Shown: positions 42,571 to 52,898, numbered from the stretch's first letter. The stretch is 64,000 bases of DNA from Streptomyces sp. NBC_00237 (GCF_026342435.1 NZ_JAPEMT010000001.1:496001-560000); one strand, 5' to 3'. Numbers and translations are program-made. Notes: generated by a model from the letters alone, not told the origin.

Positions 42571-43890
42571 GTGCTTCTCAACTTCAGGGTGGCCAATCAT
42601 CGCTCGCTCCGGGAGGAACAGTCGCTCGGCCTGAGCCCGGTGTACGAGGCCGACCGCCCGGAGGGGACGGAGTGGGACGCGGTCCCGGTGGCGGCCCTCT
42701 TCGGGGCCAACGCGTCGGGGAAGTCGAACGTGGTGGACGCGCTGCGGTTCATGGCGCGGATGGTGGTGTCCTCGCACCGGGACGCGGAGCCGGACGGGGG
42801 AGTGGACCGCCACCCCTTCGCGCTGGAGGCGGAGGCTTCCGGGGACCCCTCCTGGTTCGTGGTGGACCTGGTGCTGGACGGCGTGCGCCACACCTACGGC
42901 TTCAGCGTGGACGCGGAGCGCGTGCTCGACGAGTGGCTGTACAGCTATCCGAAGGGGCGCAGGGCGAAGGTGTTCCACCGGAGCGAGGGCGAGATCTCCT
43001 ACGGAGACGGTGCCGCCCGCCGCGAGCTGGATCTGATCAAGAGCATCACCGCACCGAACGTGCTGTTCCTGTCGGTCGCCGCCCGTTCCGAACAGGCGGT
43101 GGTGCAGCCGGTGTACCGGTGGTTCCAGCAGGCGGTGCTGTTCCGGTCCGGGGGCTCCAGGCGGCGGTACGGGGTTTCCCCGTCCACGCTGCGGCTGCTG
43201 GACGACCCCCGGCACAGCCGCGCCGTGGTGGCTCTGCTGAGGGCGGCCGATCTGGGCATCGAGAACGCCGGAGTGGAGTGGGGCGAGGCCGACGAGGGCC
43301 TGTCCCCGGACTGGTACCGGATCACCCGTCCGGTGACGGGTGAGGCGCCCCGGGCGTCGACGGCCGCCAAGTACACGAGCGGGGCCGCCCAGGTGTGGAT
43401 CGAACAGCGCGGTCGGCACGGCCCGGTGAAGCTGTACCTGCGTGACCAGTCCGAAGGGACCCAGGTCCTCCTGGACTACGCGGGCCCGGTGCTCAGCACC
43501 CTGGAGGGCGGTGGCCTGCTGGTCGTCGACGAGGTCGACGCCAGCCTTCACCCCCGCCTCACCGCCCACCTCATCCGCCTCTTCCAGAACCCGGCCAGCA
43601 ACCCCCGGGGGGCCCAGCTCCTCCTCACCACCCACGACGCCAGCCTGCTGGGCCGCAGTGGCGGGGAGGACGTCCTCGGGCGGGACCAGGTGTGGTTCGT
43701 GGAGAAGGGCGAGTTCGGCGAGACGACGCTCTTCCCGCTCTCCGACTTCAAGCCCCGCCAGGAGGAGAACCGGGAACGCCGCTACCTGGGCGGGAGTTAC
43801 GGTGCCGTCCCGTATCTGACCGACGAGCGGTTCGCCGAGGCGGTCGCTGCCAGGGAGGACGGCGGGCGTGGCGAGAACGCCGAAGGCTAG
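42571..43890 (+). CDS. ABC-type AAA ATPase, RloA/OLD-like
   Basis: A 439-aa ATPase of the AAA_15/AAA_21 type. It begins LLNFRVANHRSLREEQSLGL and has Walker A ALFGANASGKSNVVDALRFM near residue 47. The C-terminal part has the ABC signature-like region, then LLVVDEVDASLHPRL (Walker B, about residue 315) and the D-loop/H-loop LLLTTHDASLLG. Such ATPases pair with a TOPRIM or RloB-type effector. GTG 42571 (preceded by GAAAGGGGG) is preferred to GTG 42562. It overlaps the effector gene by 23 bases. Confidence 0.87.
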   Translation: MLLNFRVANHRSLREEQSLGLSPVYEADRPEGTEWDAVPVAALFGANASGKSNVVDALRFMARMVVSSHRDAEPDGGVDRHPFALEAEASGDPSWFVVDLVLDGVRHTYGFSVDAERVLDEWLYSYPKGRRAKVFHRSEGEISYGDGAARRELDLIKSITAPNVLFLSVAARSEQAVVQPVYRWFQQAVLFRSGGSRRRYGVSPSTLRLLDDPRHSRAVVALLRAADLGIENAGVEWGEADEGLSPDWYRITRPVTGEAPRASTAAKYTSGAAQVWIEQRGRHGPVKLYLRDQSEGTQVLLDYAGPVLSTLEGGGLLVVDEVDASLHPRLTAHLIRLFQNPASNPRGAQLLLTTHDASLLGRSGGEDVLGRDQVWFVEKGEFGETTLFPLSDFKPRQEENRERRYLGGSYGAVPYLTDERFAEAVAAREDGGRGENAEG

Positions 43891-44482
43891 CGGTCGGCGC
43901 GGACCGGCGTTCGAGACCGACCTGAAGCGCAGGCAGGGTGGACGCGATCCGAGGAAGCGGCTGCTGGTGGTCTGCGGGGCACGGGTCACCGAGAGCGCGT
44001 ACCTGAAGGGTTTCAAGGCGCACATAGCCAATCCGGCGGTGTCGCTGAAACTGGTGGAACGGCCGTGCGCCCCGTCCCAACTCGTCACGTACACGGCGGA
44101 GTTGCGTGACCGCTCGCGCGAGGACTTCGACGAGGCGTGGTGCGTCTTCGACGTGGACGAGTTCGGCGACGTGCCGGACGCGGTGGCCGATGCGGAGCGG
44201 CGCGGCATCGAAGTGGCCGTGTCCAACCCGTGCTTCGAACTGTGGCTGCTGCTGCACTTCGCGGACCACTGCGCGTTCACGGGCTCGTACGCCCATCTCG
44301 TACCGCATCTGGCCAAGCACCTGCCGCGCTACGACAAGACCCGCGCCGACTTCCGGCACTTCGCCGCCACCTGGCCCGAGGCCGCTCGCAGGGCGCGGGC
44401 CCTGGCCCCGGTGGGCAAGGAGCACGAGAAGAACCCGGCGAGCGGGGTGTGGCGGCTGGTGAAGGCGATCGCGGCTCAATAG
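43868..44482 (+). CDS. RloB-like protein (probable TOPRIM effector)
   Basis: A 204-aa protein with the RloB layout: basic N-terminus (LKRRQGGRDPRKRLLVVC), then ARVTESAYLKGF (acidic Glu of a TOPRIM-like domain), then WCVFDVDEFGD (D-x-D), and the family hallmark SNPCFELWLLLHF near residue 118. RloA/RloB pairs, and the related AbiL-type pairs, are associated with phage defence, the ATPase acting as sensor or regulator. Here the usual CEGEKTE reads CGARVTE. GTG 43868 lies inside the ATPase gene, so the pair is translationally coupled. Confidence 0.85.
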   Translation: MARTPKASGRRGPAFETDLKRRQGGRDPRKRLLVVCGARVTESAYLKGFKAHIANPAVSLKLVERPCAPSQLVTYTAELRDRSREDFDEAWCVFDVDEFGDVPDAVADAERRGIEVAVSNPCFELWLLLHFADHCAFTGSYAHLVPHLAKHLPRYDKTRADFRHFAATWPEAARRARALAPVGKEHEKNPASGVWRLVKAIAAQ

Positions 44483-44528
44483 CCGCCGTCGGAGCGGAGG
44501 TTGCCCTTGTCTCCGCTCGCGGCAGGGG

Positions 44529-45374
44529 TCACCGGAAGGCGCGCAGGTTGCGCGTGGCCCACTCGCTGAAGGGGTTGGCCGGGCGGCGGAGGACGTTCTC
44601 CACGTCGGGGCTGATCGTCTGCTCGGACGGCAGGGGGACGCCGAGGACGTCCAGGGTGCCGTCGATGACCTCTTCGGGCATGAACTGCGCCAGGTGTGCG
44701 TGGGCCTCCTCGCGGGACAGTTCCACGAAGGCGATTTCCTCGCCGAGCCCCCGGGAGATCGCTGCGGCCTGCTGGCGTGGACTGACGGCCTCGGGCCCCG
44801 TCAGTTCGTACGTACGGCCCGCGTGCCCGTCTTCGCGCAGTGCCGCTGCGGCCACGGCGGCGATGTCGGCCGGGTCGACGACCGGCAGGGCCACGTCGCC
44901 GAACGGGGCGAAGACCGTGCGTCCGGTGCGCACCGACTCGGCCCAGGCGAAGGCGTTGGAGGCGAAACCGCCCGGGCGCAGGATCGTGAAGTCCGCTCCG
45001 GACGCGCGCACGGCGGCCTCGAATGCGCGCAGCCGGGTGTGGGAGGGCGCCTCGGGGCGGGTGGAGTTGAGCTGGGAGGAGAGCAGGACTATCCGCTTGA
45101 CCCCGGCGTCCAGGGCCACGTCGAGAAGGGCGTCCGGGCTTTCGCCGTAACCGTTGAGCTCGCCGCCCAGCATGAGGAACAAGGCGTCGGCACCGTCGAG
45201 GACGGGCCGCATGCTCGCGCTGTTCCCGACGTCGGCCCGAGCGTGCCGGGCCCCGGCGGGGAGCCCTTCGGGCTCGGGGCGTCGCGAGACGGCCACGACG
45301 TCCCTGCCCGCCTCGGCCAGCAGGGGCACCAAGGTCCGTCCGATGTTGCCGGTTGCGCCTGTTATCACGATCAC
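44529..45374 (-). CDS. NmrA-like NAD(P)-binding oxidoreductase
   Basis: A 281-aa atypical short-chain dehydrogenase. The nucleotide motif is VITGATGNIGRTLVPLL; VSRRP suggests NADP. Later LLSSQLNST and PGGFASNAF replace the catalytic tyrosine, as in the NmrA/quinone-reductase-like family. Likely quinone or small-carbonyl reductase, substrate unknown. GTG 45374 is divergent from a TetR gene, with a palindrome between them, which suggests that regulator controls this gene. Confidence 0.87.
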   Translation of the reverse strand: MIVITGATGNIGRTLVPLLAEAGRDVVAVSRRPEPEGLPAGARHARADVGNSASMRPVLDGADALFLMLGGELNGYGESPDALLDVALDAGVKRIVLLSSQLNSTRPEAPSHTRLRAFEAAVRASGADFTILRPGGFASNAFAWAESVRTGRTVFAPFGDVALPVVDPADIAAVAAAALREDGHAGRTYELTGPEAVSPRQQAAAISRGLGEEIAFVELSREEAHAHLAQFMPEEVIDGTLDVLGVPLPSEQTISPDVENVLRRPANPFSEWATRNLRAFR

Positions 45375-45384
45375 GGTGACTCCG

Positions 45385-45408
45385 TTAGTTAGTGAGTTGA
45401 CTGACTAA
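45385..45408. promoter_or_regulatory. Putative TetR operator between the NmrA-like and TetR genes
   Basis: TTAGTTAGT-N6-ACTGACTAA is a nearly perfect 24-base palindrome (one mismatched pair), 11 bases before the oxidoreductase start. A partial copy (TTAGTT-N6-ACTGACT) lies near 45451-45467 at the TetR start. Confidence 0.75.
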
Positions 45409-45458
45409 GTGGCTTGACCGTAGCACGGCCGTACCGGGGGTTGTCTATAGTTAGTTGG

Positions 45459-46043
45459 GTGACTGACTCAGCGAAGCCCAAGGCGCGGGCGGCGGACAAG
45501 CGCCGACGACTCACCACCGAGGCGGCCCGGATCCTGCACGAGCAGGGCATCGAGCGCACCACGCTCGCCGACATCGCGCGCGCGGCCGAGGTTCCCGTGG
45601 GGAACGTCTACTACTACTTCAAGACCAAGGACGACCTGGTTCTGGCCGCCCTCTCCGAGCACAGCGCCCACCTCGACGAGCTCACCGGTCGTCTGGACCG
45701 GTTGCCCGACCCGCGCGACCGCCTCAAGGCCCTGATCGAGGCATGGGTCGGCCAACGCGACATCGCCGCCCGCTATGGCTGCCCCACCGGCACCCTGGCC
45801 GTCGAACTCGACAAACGCGCCGACGGGACGCTCGACGCGGAGGCCGGTACGGTGATCCGTCGCCTGCTGGAGTGGACCTCACACCAGTTCCGCGCTCTGG
45901 GCCTGCCCGACCCGGACGACCTCGCCGTCACTCTCGTCTCCGCCTATCAGGGCATGTCGCTGCTGGCCAACGCCTTGCGCGACCCGGACCTCATGACCCG
46001 CCAGGGCGCCCGTCTCCTGGACTGGCTCGACTCTCTCCGCTGA
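45459..46043 (+). CDS. TetR-family transcriptional regulator
   Basis: A 194-aa repressor. The helix-turn-helix covers TTEAARILHEQGIERTTLADIARAAEVPVGNVYYYFKTKDDL in pieces (TLADIARAAEVPVGNVYYYF, residues about 32-52). The ligand domain includes ARYGCPTGTLAVEL with a cysteine that might sense electrophiles. GTG 45459 (MTDSAKPKARAADK) is preferred to the frame from 45414 because the latter lies inside the operator region. Divergent from the NmrA-like gene. Confidence 0.93.
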   Translation: MTDSAKPKARAADKRRRLTTEAARILHEQGIERTTLADIARAAEVPVGNVYYYFKTKDDLVLAALSEHSAHLDELTGRLDRLPDPRDRLKALIEAWVGQRDIAARYGCPTGTLAVELDKRADGTLDAEAGTVIRRLLEWTSHQFRALGLPDPDDLAVTLVSAYQGMSLLANALRDPDLMTRQGARLLDWLDSLR

Positions 46044-46096
46044 GGTCTCTCCGCTGAGGGGAGGCGTCCGGGCCCCTTCCTCTTCCGCGACGGCTC

Positions 46097-46675
46097 TCAG
46101 GGGATGAAGTCCGTGACGACGTCGATCAGGGTCATCCACATCGGCTGGCCGCCCGTGCCGTACGCCGCTGCGAGGGTGTAGCCGACGGAGGCGTCGACGG
46201 GCTGCGGGTCGGCGTCTTCGCGCCACTCCACGAGGACCGTCTCGTCGCCGTCGGCGGTGAACTCGCCGAGGGGCTTGCCGTCGCGGAGGAAGGTGCTGGT
46301 GCCGATGGAGGTGGGGACGAGGCGGTAGTGGATGCCGTCGTGGGTGGCGTCCACCTTGTACGTGGAGCGGCGGAAGCGGCCCTTGCCGGGGCGGACGGCG
46401 GCCGGGGCGTTGGCGACGGTCAGGGTGAGGGCGGCGGCGGAGCGGGTGCCGATGGCGCTGTGCGGGTCGGCGCCGTCGAGTCCTCCGGAGCGTACGAGAT
46501 CGGTACGGGGGATCGCCGGGCCGGAGACGGTGATGTGGGCGTGCGGGGCGATCGCGACCGTGACGGGGCCGAAGAGGGGGTCGTCGAGCGGCGGGCGGGA
46601 GGCCGTGGGCGCGTCGGCGGCGGGTGCCTCGGGGCCGGGCGCCTTGACGAGGTCGACGGGGGTGCGGTCGGTCAT
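46097..46675 (-). CDS. Conserved hypothetical protein
   Basis: A 192-aa soluble protein without a signal peptide. A low-complexity Ala/Pro N-terminus is followed by beta-rich text (FGPVTVAIAPHAHITVSGP, then YKVDATHDGIHYRLVP, TFLRDGKPLGEFT, and TVLVEWREDADP), ending GGQPMWMTLIDVVTDFIP. No family recognised. ATG 46675 (MTDRTPVDLVK) is the first start giving coherent sequence. Confidence 0.6.
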   Translation of the reverse strand: MTDRTPVDLVKAPGPEAPAADAPTASRPPLDDPLFGPVTVAIAPHAHITVSGPAIPRTDLVRSGGLDGADPHSAIGTRSAAALTLTVANAPAAVRPGKGRFRRSTYKVDATHDGIHYRLVPTSIGTSTFLRDGKPLGEFTADGDETVLVEWREDADPQPVDASVGYTLAAAYGTGGQPMWMTLIDVVTDFIP

Positions 46676-46795
46676 GGCGGGGCCTCCGGGCGGGGCGGGC
46701 GGGCGGTCGTGCGGCTCGTCCTGGAAGACCGTGGAGGGGGTGGCCGGGGTTGCGCGCGGCGAGGAGGTTTTTGCAGGTCGGGGGCGGTGCACGGG
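46676..46795. other. Upstream region of the hypothetical gene, no gene seen
   Basis: About 120 bases that contain no convincing ORF or strong palindrome. The MITE-like element begins immediately after. Confidence 0.5.
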
Positions 46796-47025
46796 CTAGG
46801 GCCTGTCCGGCGGATCAGGTCGTATGGAGGGACCTGCGGTTTCTCGGTGCGGCTGAGCGGGGTCGATGGGGTCTCCCCTGGTCGAGCGAAGCCGAGAGCT
46901 TGGGGAAGCGTGCAGCTGCAAGGCGGAGGAGGGAGACGACGCGGAGCGTCGGCGACCGACGACAACGCCGCAGATGTGCGTGCCAGGGCACGTGACCGCG
47001 ACAAGATCCGCCGGACAGGCCCTAG
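46796..47025. mobile_element. MITE-like element with 21-bp terminal inverted repeats
   Basis: The left end (46796-46816, CTAGGGCCTGTCCGGC...) and right end (47005-47025, ...GCCGGACAGGCCCTAG) are perfect inverted copies over 21 bases. The 230-base element has no transposase. It carries an internal copy of the dispersed string GGGGTCTCCCCTGGTCGAGC with GAGAGCTTGGGG (46866-46910). Its right CTAG end provides the TAG stop codon of the regulator gene at 47022. Confidence 0.8.
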
Positions 47026-47678
47026 TTGTCGAGGATGCCCGACTTGGCGATGAGGTAGCCGAGCTGGGCGCGGTTGCTGGTGCCGCCGAGGGTGGCGGCG
47101 AGTTTGGCGATGTGGGCGCGGCAGGTGCGGATGTTGAGGCCGAGGCGGCGGGCGATGGCCTCGTCGACCAAGCCTTCGATGAGGAGGCGGGCGATGGAGC
47201 GGCGGATGTCCGAGGACTCGGCTGTGAGCGGCTGGTCCAGGGGGACGGCTCTTCGCCAGAAGTGCTCGAAGAGGTCGACCAGGTAGTTGACGACCTCGGG
47301 GTGCCGAACCTCCAGGGCCGTGTGGGCATCTGGGGTGACGGCGAGGACGGCCACCGTGCGGTCGAAGGCCATCATGCGCGGAAAGAGCTCTTCCAGGGTG
47401 CGCACCTCGATCCGGATGCCGGGCAGATGGTCGGCATAGGCGTACACGCCGTAGCTGTGCCGGACGGTGTGCTGGTAGAGCGTCCGCATCAGGACGCCCC
47501 GGTCGGAGAACAAGCGCGCTCGGTCCAGGCCCTGGGTCAGGACGCGTTCCGAGCGTGCGCCGCCCGGCTGGACCGTCAGGACCTCCGTGCGGCAGGCTGC
47601 GGACGCCAGGTCGAGGGCCGCGTTGATCCGGTCGAGCCCTTCCAGGACGGTGATCGCGGGGGGCGGGTCCGGGACCAA
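47022..47678 (-). CDS. Truncated TrmB/LuxR-type regulator (paralogue of the next gene)
   Basis: A 218-aa protein from a weak TTG start at 47678. It aligns by eye with the last two thirds of the neighbour at 47712: both have ITVLEG-RINAALDLA, VLTVQPGG (VLTIQPGG), MRTLYQHTVRHS, the effector-like region VRTLEELFPRM, and the HTH DEAIARRLGLNIRTCRAHIAKLAATLG. The N-terminal roughly 110 residues of the paralogue are missing. It may be a degraded duplicate or a short regulator. A MITE supplies its stop codon. Confidence 0.7.
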   Translation of the reverse strand: MVPDPPPAITVLEGLDRINAALDLASAACRTEVLTVQPGGARSERVLTQGLDRARLFSDRGVLMRTLYQHTVRHSYGVYAYADHLPGIRIEVRTLEELFPRMMAFDRTVAVLAVTPDAHTALEVRHPEVVNYLVDLFEHFWRRAVPLDQPLTAESSDIRRSIARLLIEGLVDEAIARRLGLNIRTCRAHIAKLAATLGGTSNRAQLGYLIAKSGILDN

Positions 47679-47711
47679 GGCTGTTCCGTTCTGCGAAGGA
47701 TGCGGGTACGG

Positions 47712-48689
47712 CTAAGCGTCGAGGATGTTGGACTGCGCTATCAGGTAACCGAGTTGGGCGCGGCTTCCACTGCCGAGGGCGGCGGCGAGTTTGGCGATGT
47801 GGGCGCGGCAGGTGCGGACGTTCATGCCGAGACGGCGGGCGATGGCTTCGTCGACGTATCCCTCCACGAGGAGTTTGGCGATGGAGCGCTGGACGCCCGA
47901 AATGCCTTCGGGCGTGGGGTCGTAGGCGACAGGCTCTATGAGAGGGGTCGCCCGGCGCCAGAAGTGCTCGAAGACATTGGCCAGATATGCCACGAGGCCG
48001 GGGTGGCGGAGTTCCAGTGCGATCTGCCGGTCGTCCTGGGCCGGGATGAAGGCGACCGTGCGGTCGAAGACGAGGAGCCGGTCCGGGAGTTCTTCCAGGG
48101 TGCGTATCTCCACCTTGTCCCCGGCCATCATCTCCGCGTAGGCCAGGGTGCCTTGGCTGTGGCGTACGGTGTGCTGGTAGAGGGTGCGAATGGAACCGCC
48201 GCGTCCGTTGAGCGCGCGGCCGCGTGACACAGCCGCGTTCAGGGCATCCTCACTGCGTCCGCCACCGGGCTGGATCGTCAGTACTTCGAACTTGGTGTCG
48301 GCCAGGGCCAGATCGAGGGCCGCGTTGATCCGGGGCTCACCCTCCAGCACCGTGATGGCGTAGGTCGGCGGCGGGCTCTGCGCGCTGATGGTCATGAATG
48401 GCTCGAACGTGTCCGTGAGGGCGACGCTCAGGCGACGGTTCACCTGGATGTCGTTCTCGATCGTCAGGAGCCTTTTGGCCAGAGCGGAAGCGGGCGGAAC
48501 CGGCCGGAGCCAGAGTGCGTCGTCCGGGTCGGGGTGCAATAGAGCAAGTTCCATGAGGCACGGGGCAGGAGCGACTTCCGCCCGCGAGATCCGTCCGGAG
48601 CGCAAGGCGCTCGCGTACAGCTGCTTGGCGTCATCACACATCTCGGTTATCGGGTGGGGATGTGTTGAGTTGGCCGCATTTGTGGTCAT
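47712..48689 (-). CDS. TrmB/LuxR-type transcriptional regulator next to DIAW peptide
   Basis: A 325-aa regulator. An N-terminal winged-helix-like region (about 1-110, AKQLYASALRSGRISRAEV) is followed by a PLD/TrmB-like effector domain (TFEPFMTISAQ, VLTIQPGGGRSE, SIRTLYQHTVRHS) and a C-terminal LuxR-type HTH (VEGYVDEAIARRLGMNVRTC, about 275-325). The C-terminus ends SNILDA. ATG 48689 gives the full length. It is divergent from the DIAW-peptide gene across an inverted repeat, which suggests that it controls, or responds to, that peptide. The same gene arrangement recurs at 55450. Confidence 0.82.
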   Translation of the reverse strand: MTTNAANSTHPHPITEMCDDAKQLYASALRSGRISRAEVAPAPCLMELALLHPDPDDALWLRPVPPASALAKRLLTIENDIQVNRRLSVALTDTFEPFMTISAQSPPPTYAITVLEGEPRINAALDLALADTKFEVLTIQPGGGRSEDALNAAVSRGRALNGRGGSIRTLYQHTVRHSQGTLAYAEMMAGDKVEIRTLEELPDRLLVFDRTVAFIPAQDDRQIALELRHPGLVAYLANVFEHFWRRATPLIEPVAYDPTPEGISGVQRSIAKLLVEGYVDEAIARRLGMNVRTCRAHIAKLAAALGSGSRAQLGYLIAQSNILDA

Positions 48690-48714
48690 AGGTCCGTCCC
48701 CCAGGGTCCTGAAC

Positions 48715-48733
48715 GTGCAAGAACATGATGCAC
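48715..48733. promoter_or_regulatory. GTGCA-N9-TGCAC inverted repeat in the regulator/DIAW promoter
   Basis: GTGCAAGAACATGATGCAC lies between the divergent regulator and peptide genes. A similar GTGCAAGATGCTGCAC occurs in the equivalent position of the second locus (56613-56628). Candidate LuxR-type operator. Confidence 0.5.
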
Positions 48734-48796
48734 CGCTCCTGTGGCGTTGACGTGGCTCAATAGGCCATCGTCTTAAACGGCGGGGGTGAGGAACCC

Positions 48797-49111
48797 ATGG
48801 AAGTGAGGACAAAGCCGACTATGTATAAGCGAATGCTTCGTTCAGGTCTTGCGGTGGCCTTCTCCGCCGGGGTGATTCTCGGCGCGATCGCGCCACTGGA
48901 TATCGCCTGGTCCACAGGGAAGGACGGGGCGGGGGCCGCAGTGGCGCTTCCTGGCGACATCGCCTGGTTCAAGGCGCCGAGCAAGCCGGGCGTCCAGGCC
49001 GCTCAGCCGTCGGACATCGCATGGGACGCGGAAGCCCAGCCGTCGGACATCGCCTGGTTCGGCGCGGGCGACATCGCCTGGAACTCGGCCCCAGCGGGCA
49101 AGGTCGTCTGA
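48797..49111 (+). CDS. Exported peptide with five DIAW motifs
   Basis: A 104-aa protein, no known family recognised. The N-terminus (basic MYKRMLR, then hydrophobic GLAVAFSAGVILGAIAP) looks like a signal or anchor segment. Then DIAW occurs at residues 35-38, 54-57, 73-76, 84-87 and 92-95, mostly preceded by Gly, Ser or Leu and followed by S, F, D, F, N. The spacing is 19, 19, 11 and 8, so it looks like a multi-unit precursor. Start ATG has GAGGAAC upstream. It is divergent from the regulator and 2 bases from the next gene, so the pair is probably co-transcribed. Confidence 0.75.
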   Translation: MEVRTKPTMYKRMLRSGLAVAFSAGVILGAIAPLDIAWSTGKDGAGAAVALPGDIAWFKAPSKPGVQAAQPSDIAWDAEAQPSDIAWFGAGDIAWNSAPAGKVV

Positions 49112-49113
49112 CC

Positions 49114-49494
49114 ATGCCTTCGGACGACCCGTCGTTCAGACGTGAAATGGCCCGAGTCATCCGCAGCGGCTGGCACCTCATCGACCTCGTCTCCGCGCTC
49201 CCCGAGCCCGGCGACTCGCTGATGGTGACCCTCTTCGGCGATCCGATCCTGGTCGTCCGCGAGAGGGACGAGGAAGTCCGTGCCTACCGATGCCTGCGCC
49301 GTCCGCGCGGTGCGCCGCAGCCGATCCGGTGCGAGGTCCGGTACGGGAACATCTTCGTGAACCTCGAAAAGACCGATCACCACCTGCTCTACGAGACGGA
49401 GGGTGCCGCCGGCACCTCCCCCCGCTCCGTCTCGCGTGCGACAGCCGCCCGGTCCGCTCCGCGGACCGCAACAGCCACCCCCCGCAGCGCCTGA
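49114..49494 (+). CDS. Degenerate Rieske-domain-like protein
   Basis: A 126-aa protein following the DIAW peptide by 2 bases. The text LPEPGDSLMVTLFGDPILVVRERDEEVRAYRC, read in part (DPILVVRERDEEVRAYRC), and later EVRYGNIFVNLEK resemble the start and end of Rieske-type oxygenase domains. The Fe-S ligand pairs (C-x-H and C-x2-H) are absent. The C-terminus is Ala/Thr/Arg-rich. It might be a structural derivative of a Rieske protein; no function is assigned. ATG 49114 is the first start after the peptide. Confidence 0.55.
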   Translation: MPSDDPSFRREMARVIRSGWHLIDLVSALPEPGDSLMVTLFGDPILVVRERDEEVRAYRCLRRPRGAPQPIRCEVRYGNIFVNLEKTDHHLLYETEGAAGTSPRSVSRATAARSAPRTATATPRSA

Positions 49495-49538
49495 CGCGAT
49501 TCCCCCGTCGTAGTAGATCGCCCAGGCGCTTCCCCCAC

Positions 49539-49580
49539 ACAGCGACGTCCTCGTGAACCTGAACACGAGGGCGTCGCTGT
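49539..49580. terminator. Bidirectional terminator hairpin
   Basis: ACAGCGACGTCCTCGTG and CACGAGGGCGTCGCTGT give a 17-bp stem with one G-T pair and an 8-base loop. It sits between the Rieske-like gene and the convergent PPOX gene. Confidence 0.8.
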
Positions 49581-49611
49581 GCTGTGCCCGTACAACCCGC
49601 GCAAAGGGTGC

Positions 49612-50016
49612 TCAGGCGTTGCCCATGGCCCGGTTCAGCGTGATCTCGATCAGCACCCGCTCCGGGTTCGGCGCCGGGGTGCGGCCGTAGCGCTCCGCGT
49701 ACCGCTCGACCGCGTCGGCGATCAGGTCCGGTTCCGTGCGGACCCTGGCCACGCCCTCCAGCGTCGCCCACTTCCCGCGCTCCAGCTGGCAGACCGCCAC
49801 CCGGGCGCCCGCTTCTCCCGCCGCGAGGACGTTCGCGACCTTGCGGCTGCCGCCGCGCGTGATGACGCGGGCGAGGCCCTGTTCGTGGTCGTACGTCACC
49901 CCCACCGGCACCACGTGTGGCGTGCCGTCCGGGCGGAGGGTAGTCAGGGTGCAGAGGTGGTACTCGCTCCAGAAGGCGCGGTACTCCGGGCTCGGGTTGC
50001 GTACGTCGATGGCCAT
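49612..50016 (-). CDS. PPOX-class F420-dependent or FMN-binding split-barrel protein
   Basis: A 134-aa protein with the pyridoxamine-oxidase-like fold: EYRAFWSEYHLCTLTTLRPDGTPHVVPV (in part CTLTTLRPDGTPHVVPVG), then VITRGGSRKVANVLA and VAVCQLERGKWATLEG. Family members bind FMN or F420 and reduce or oxidise small substrates; the substrate is unknown. The ATG at 50016 has CTGCGCTGC upstream and no strong ribosome site. Convergent with the Rieske-like gene. Confidence 0.85.
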   Translation of the reverse strand: MAIDVRNPSPEYRAFWSEYHLCTLTTLRPDGTPHVVPVGVTYDHEQGLARVITRGGSRKVANVLAAGEAGARVAVCQLERGKWATLEGVARVRTEPDLIADAVERYAERYGRTPAPNPERVLIEITLNRAMGNA

Positions 50017-50075
50017 GCAGCGCAGGTTAGCCCCGGTGGGTGCCCTGTACTGCCTGTACTGGCGGGATCCGCAAA

Positions 50076-50096
50076 GCTGAGTGGAATAGACTCAAC
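50076..50096. promoter_or_regulatory. HAIR-like HspR operator upstream of clpB
   Basis: GCTGAGT-N7-ACTCAAC matches the HAIR consensus with two mismatches. It is 90 bases before the clpB start, consistent with known HspR control of clpB in Streptomyces. Confidence 0.78.
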
Positions 50097-50185
50097 TTTG
50101 TACAGGTTGTATGAGTCATAGAGCTCGTAGGGCTGTAGGGCTGATGACAGAGCAGGCCAACGGTGCGTAGGAGGAGAGAAGAGAC

Positions 50186-52822
<2,637 letters not shown>

Positions 52823-52866
52823 GGGGTACGAGGCAGTCCCAAGGGGTGCGATTCGAGGCGATCTGT

Positions 52867-52898
52867 AAGCCCGCAGCGGATCGCACCCTGCGGGGCTT
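52867..52898 (+). terminator. Terminator after clpB
   Basis: AAGCCCGCAG and CTGCGGGGCTT form a stem with a bulge. A second, larger pairing (GGGTGCGAT near 52840 with ATCGCACCC near 52880) is nested with it. Located 45 bases after the stop. Confidence 0.6.
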
